DNA of 8,686 bases from Candidatus Sediminicultor secundus (GTDB lineage Bacteria; Atribacterota; JS1; SB-45; 34-128). A model generated the notes under the pieces. That model was not told the origin of the DNA. It did no database searches and was given only the letters and a program-made list of their open reading frames with translations. Made by a program: the position numbers and the translations under genes. The stretch covers positions 1-8,686 of the forward strand of contig NCRO01000471.1 in NCBI GenBank assembly GCA_002849045.2. The letters are read 5' to 3'. Below, one piece after another: positions 7,578 to 8,686 of this stretch; the first letter of the stretch is position 1; the number at the start of each line of letters is the position of its first letter.

Positions 7578-8686
7578 CTATCTTTTATTAAATGGTGGTA
7601 AAAAAGGTGTCTCTACAACTTCTGCTTCAACCTCTCTATTCCTGATGGCTATATCTACTTTACTACCTTTTTCAGTATAAGGAAGGTCCAAGATAGCCAG
7701 AGCATACACCTTTTCCAAAGAAGGACAATAATTCCCGGAGGTAATGTATCCAATCTTCTTGCCATCTTTTCTAACCTCCATTTTGCTTCTGGGAATGCCA
7801 CCTTTGGGGATATAAAGTCCCACTAATTTTCTGCTGATTCCTTTTTCTTTTATTTTAAGCAATGCATCTTTTCCTATAAAGTTTTCTTTATCAAATTTTA
7901 CCGTCCAGCCTTGGCCACTTTCTAAGGGGTTTACGGTTTCATCGATATCATTACCGTAAAGCCAATAACAAACTTCGAATCGAGTTGTGTCTCTTGCTCC
8001 CAATCCACATGGTTTTAGGCCGAACTTTTGGCCTTCTTCGATAATACCTTGCCAGATGTCTATGATATCTTCAGGCTTAAAGGAATAAATCTCAAATCCA
8101 TCTTCTCCGGTGTAGCCAGTTCGAGAAATAAGAATTTTTTTACCGAATAATTCTCCAAAAATAAATTTAAAACGTTTTAACTCTTTAAGAGAAATATCTG
8201 GCTTTACCAAAGGTTCTAAAAGCTTTATAGAGTCGGGGCCTTGAACGGCTACCTCTCCGTATTCTTTACTTTTATTGAAAATATCAACTTCAAAATCACC
8301 TTTATTTCTTAAAACCCATTCGTAATCTTTAATTGAAAAGTTAGGCGAGGCGTTTACTACTAAAAGTACAAAATTGTCTCGTACCTTATAGACAAAGAGA
8401 TCATCGACTTGGCCCCCATGAGGATAACATAAGGGAGAATATTTTATATCTCCATCTTTCATCTTCATTACCGAATTGGTTACCAGATAATCAGCAAAAG
8501 GAAGGGCATCTTTTCCTCGCAATTCAATCTCTCTAATGTGGGATACATCAAAGATTCCCACCCTTTCTCTTATCGCAAAATGTTCTTCTATAATACCCGT
8601 GTACTGGACCGACATATCAAAACCATCAAAGGGGATCATCCGTGCTTTTAATTTTAAGTGTTCCTCATGGAGAGGAGTTAATACAT
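7578..8686 (-). CDS. gcvT: Aminomethyltransferase, glycine cleavage system T protein (N-terminus at or just past window edge)
   Basis: Tetrahydrofolate-dependent enzyme that takes the aminomethyl group from lipoyl-GcvH, releasing ammonia and forming methylene-THF. The ATG at 8639 is not the true start: the same frame continues upstream without a stop through VLTPLHEEHLKLKAR, which matches the GcvT N-terminus (TPLxxxHxxLgARM). The codon at the edge reads AT-, so an ATG start there is possible; total length would be ~369, normal for the family. Motifs, numbered from the Met at 8639: GIFDVSHI (28-35), HGGQVDDLFVYKV (74-86), SRTGYTGEDGFEIY (172-185), GLGARDTTRFEVCYWLYGND (212-231) and the C-terminal barrel with FIGKDALL. 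gcvH is not the next gene downstream; the symporter is. Confidence 0.95.
   Translation of the reverse strand, partial: VLTPLHEEHLKLKARMIPFDGFDMSVQYTGIIEEHFAIRERVGIFDVSHIREIELRGKDALPFADYLVTNSVMKMKDGDIKYSPLCYPHGGQVDDLFVYKVRDNFVLLVVNASPNFSIKDYEWVLRNKGDFEVDIFNKSKEYGEVAVQGPDSIKLLEPLVKPDISLKELKRFKFIFGELFGKKILISRTGYTGEDGFEIYSFKPEDIIDIWQGIIEEGQKFGLKPCGLGARDTTRFEVCYWLYGNDIDETVNPLESGQGWTVKFDKENFIGKDALLKIKEKGISRKLVGLYIPKGGIPRSKMEVRKDGKKIGYITSGNYCPSLEKVYALAILDLPYTEKGSKVDIAIRNREVEAEVVETPFLPPFNKR

Overview
This is an AT-rich bacterial chromosome segment of core housekeeping genes. There are two convergent blocks: a plus-strand block at 1-5751 (alr 3' end, tsaE-tsaB-rimI-tsaD, groES-groEL) and a minus-strand block at 5908-8686 (gcvT, then a sodium:alanine/glycine symporter). 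All eight complete genes plus the two edge-truncated ones belong to well-known families. No prophage, transposase, CRISPR array, rRNA or tRNA was seen.

The organism is probably an anaerobic, low-GC bacterium of Firmicutes-like (Bacillota/Clostridia) or Atribacterota-like type. This is inferred from the tsaE-tsaB-rimI-tsaD order (the same as ydiB-ydiC-ydiD-ydiE in Bacillus subtilis), the perfect CIRCE operator ahead of groESL, strong GGAGG ribosome binding sites and low GC. Sequence alone does not fix the phylum.

Layout: 1-473, C-terminal part of alanine racemase. 474-857, a long non-coding gap whose sequence has a striking 7-nt periodicity, plus one copy of what looks like a widespread dispersed intergenic repeat. 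858-3523, a tight four-gene operon: three genes for the tRNA t6A37-modifying TsaBDE machinery and the ribosomal-protein N-acetyltransferase RimI. 3524-3706, promoter region with CIRCE. 3707-5751, groES and groEL. 5752-5907, two back-to-back intrinsic terminators, one for each converging transcript. 5908-7266 (minus), AGCS-family Na+/amino-acid symporter. 7267-7577, an AT-rich leader region with two strong Shine-Dalgarno sequences in addition to that of the symporter. 7578-8686 (minus), glycine cleavage T protein, whose N-terminus runs to the window edge.

Functional links: the t6A and GroESL genes serve translation fidelity and protein folding. The GcvT/symporter pair suggests glycine (or alanine) uptake next to glycine catabolism. 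The least explained part of the window is the heptad-periodic intergenic mosaic at 474-857, followed by the symporter leader.
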